Both the position numbers and the translations under genes were made by a program. 64,000 nucleotides of DNA from Daldinia sp. FL1419 (taxonomy: Eukaryota > Ascomycota > Sordariomycetes > Xylariales > Hypoxylaceae): positions 434,001 to 498,000 of the forward strand of contig MU623341.1 in NCBI GenBank assembly GCA_025201765.1, written 5' to 3'. Of the stretch, positions 62,122 through 64,000 are shown in pieces (position 1 is the stretch's first letter; each line of letters begins with the position of its first letter). The notes beneath the pieces were generated by a model. That model was not told the origin of the DNA, made no database searches, and worked only from the letters and a program-made list of their open reading frames with translations.

Positions 62122-64000
62122 GATTTCCAAGAGTGTTTGAAGATCAATGTGAATATACTAGAGGAGATGAGCAAAAAGGTAGATATCCAGGAAGAATGGT
62201 CTGTTCTGTAGCAAGAGATTTCGAAGAGAACATGGTATATTTATAACCATCCGAGGCGACAACCTGGATACATGGTCAAAACCGCACCACCCTTTGAAAG
62301 CTCGCTTGTGCCAAGGAAGTCCTAGTAGCCGGGTAGACTTGTCCAATTAGTTAGCTGACGAAAAATCACCAAGCGGAAGACGAACGAACACAGGTGGCCT
62401 GCGTTGATGACTTGTGCTACTAAAGTCAAAAATTGGTTGGGTTTGGGAGCGAGTGTAGTGTTATCACCAAATTCTAGCTAGCTTACATGTACGACAGTTA
62501 TTAATTAAGGAGCTGAGTTTTGGTAAGGATTTTCGACTCTAGTGATACTGATGATGTCCATAATGTTCGCGTACAATCAAGATGGGATGGCCCATACCGT
62601 TACGTGCGACGAAAGGAGATGGCTAGCTGTATGCATTTCATCTGCATGCAACGATAATGGTAACGGTCCCAGTAAGCAGATCACCAGTCGAGCGTGAAGT
62701 AGCGGTCCTCCTTCAGATTTTCAACGTTCAACCCATCTCGGCCTTAGACGGGAATGGAGAGCTATCCTAACCTCATGTATCCCATTGTGTTTTAAATGAC
62801 CATTTTTAATCACGGCTATCAATACCTACCTACATTATGGGTTGCGTTCATCATAACCCTGTGCGTTTAGTGACTGAGTTTTGGGGAAAGCTTGATGCTT
62901 TTGGATTCAGATATTGCTGGTTAGACGTAAAATGAAGCCGGCGAGAAGACGACCATAGAATACCTTACCCGATCGAACGAGCACAGATCGGAAAGCAGAC
63001 TGCGGATAACGACATTCGGAGGTAGTTATCGTGGTCAACATGTCCAAATTGGGAGATGCGAAGCTGAAAACCTTCTTGTGTTTTGGACCGGCGTAGTGCA
63101 CGAGGACGAACGGATGGGCCGCCACGGAGCCAATCGATAGATGGATATGGAGACCGGTCAGCCAGGGGCTCGCAAAGTAGTGCCCAGGACGAATATAGCT
63201 ACCCGACGAAGACTTGCCCGGTATCAAGAAAATCGAGATGAGCAAATTTACTAGAAAAGCTATCACGAAAACAGGAATGCTGTTACGAACGTGTTTTCGT
63301 CCGCTCCACGCCGACGCGAAATGAGGCCGGTGTGCCGGTGTCCAGCACGTATTCAGACTGTACACTTCGCCGCTGGTCACTCATATACGTTCTATAACAT
63401 TATCTAGGAGGTAGGTACTCAACACCATAATGAGTTCAGGGGAGTTTTTGCAGATTTTGATGCCATGGATTCGTTAGATCTTAACTTCCAACGACGTGCA
63501 GTTATCTACCTACCTACCTAGATAAACATGAGAAATACCTTGTATGACTTTCACACTTGAATGTGAACACAGTGAGGCTATCTCCGCCGTAAGACAGACT
63601 TGAAAGAATTATCAGATCTACACAGCAGGTAGCATGCATACCCGTTCCCCGCGTTTTCCTGTCAAACGCTTCGACTTACAGCCAATGATGAGCTATGTGC
63701 TAACCCAATTGCAGACCACTGTAACCTATAATCTTGGAAGCCTTTCCCCTTTCCCCTTTTCGCTCTCGCACCGCACAGGCGTCGAGATCCGTATACCAAT
63801 GTCACAGACCTACCTACCTAGGTAGCCTCGGCTCATATCATGTTACGATCAATTTCCGACTTTCTTGTCCATGGTCCGTCAGTGTTCGTTTTCTTCCGCT
63901 CAGGCTCTTGTAGATTACCTGTTAGGTAGGCCATTTGTGCTGAGGGACGGTTCCGTCGTCAGACACGCCATGCCTTCCGCATTTACCTCAACTACAAGGC
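62122..64000. other. Region upstream of the RIP-protein gene to window end
   Basis: Holds the presumed promoter of the RIP-protein gene (minus strand) and an uncertain membrane-protein frame (62968-63380). TACCTACCTACC words lie near 63510 and a perfect TACCTAGGTA at 63815-63824. A C/T-rich run lies at about 63740-63770. No other gene seen. Confidence 0.5.
62968..63380 (-). CDS. Uncertain small protein with one membrane helix
   Basis: An open frame without an internal early ATG reads RPHFASAWSGRKHVRN, then a hydrophobic helix (IPVFVIAFLVNLLISIFLIP), then YIRPGHYFASPWLTGLHIHL and SECRYPQSAFRSVLVRSG before a GTAAGG donor-like site at 62968-62963. An ATG in a different frame lies a few bases upstream (near 63386), so a frameshift, an upstream exon or a chance frame are all possible. 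No family recognised. Confidence 0.25.

Overview
The window is nuclear DNA of a filamentous ascomycete (Pezizomycotina), most likely a Sordariomycete. The evidence is short introns of about 50-90 nt with GTRNGT donors and CTAAC-type branch sites, a ras-2-type Ras, a class III chitin synthase very close to Neurospora CHS-1 type proteins, an NsdD/SUB-1 type GATA factor, and a transposon heavily mutated from C:G to T:A in the style of repeat-induced point mutation. The order cannot be fixed from sequence alone.

Layout. Genes are sparse, with about eight supported genes in 64 kb. ras-2 (2886-3711, +) is followed by about 11 kb without a recognisable gene. Then come the Opy2-type membrane anchor (14568-15888, -), the class III chitin synthase (20755-23642, +), an OTU-domain deubiquitinase (24413-25345, +), a CorA-like membrane-protein relative that lacks its transmembrane end (25626-27809, -) and glutamate-cysteine ligase (29352-31693, +). 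After about 9 kb of noncoding DNA comes the GATA factor NsdD/SUB-1 (40896-42355, -), then about 10 kb of noncoding DNA. A 1.55 kb Tc1/mariner-type element (52909-54463) follows, with TA target duplications and terminal repeats but a heavily mutated transposase. After another 6 kb of noncoding DNA there is a ribosome-inactivating-protein gene fused to a DUF6598-like domain (60437-62121, -).

How the genes relate. Ras2, Opy2 (membrane anchor of the HOG/filamentation MAPK branch), the class III chitin synthase and NsdD all belong to growth, cell-wall and developmental control in filamentous fungi. They are conserved housekeeping or regulatory genes and are not an operon or cluster in the biosynthetic sense. 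The most unusual gene is the rRNA N-glycosylase-like protein at 60.4-62.1 kb. All five residues of the classical RIP active site can be seen, it has no signal peptide, and its C-terminal half resembles a domain mostly known from grasses.

The intergenic DNA carries a striking dispersed palindrome, TACCTAGGTA, with at least ten perfect copies (about 0.06 expected by chance), many CTAC/TAGG runs and other short tandem repeats. Coding-strand pyrimidine-rich tracts sit upstream of several genes. No tRNA, rRNA, CRISPR array or bacterial-type feature was seen. In the entries 'RIP protein' means ribosome-inactivating protein and 'RIP mutation' means repeat-induced point mutation.
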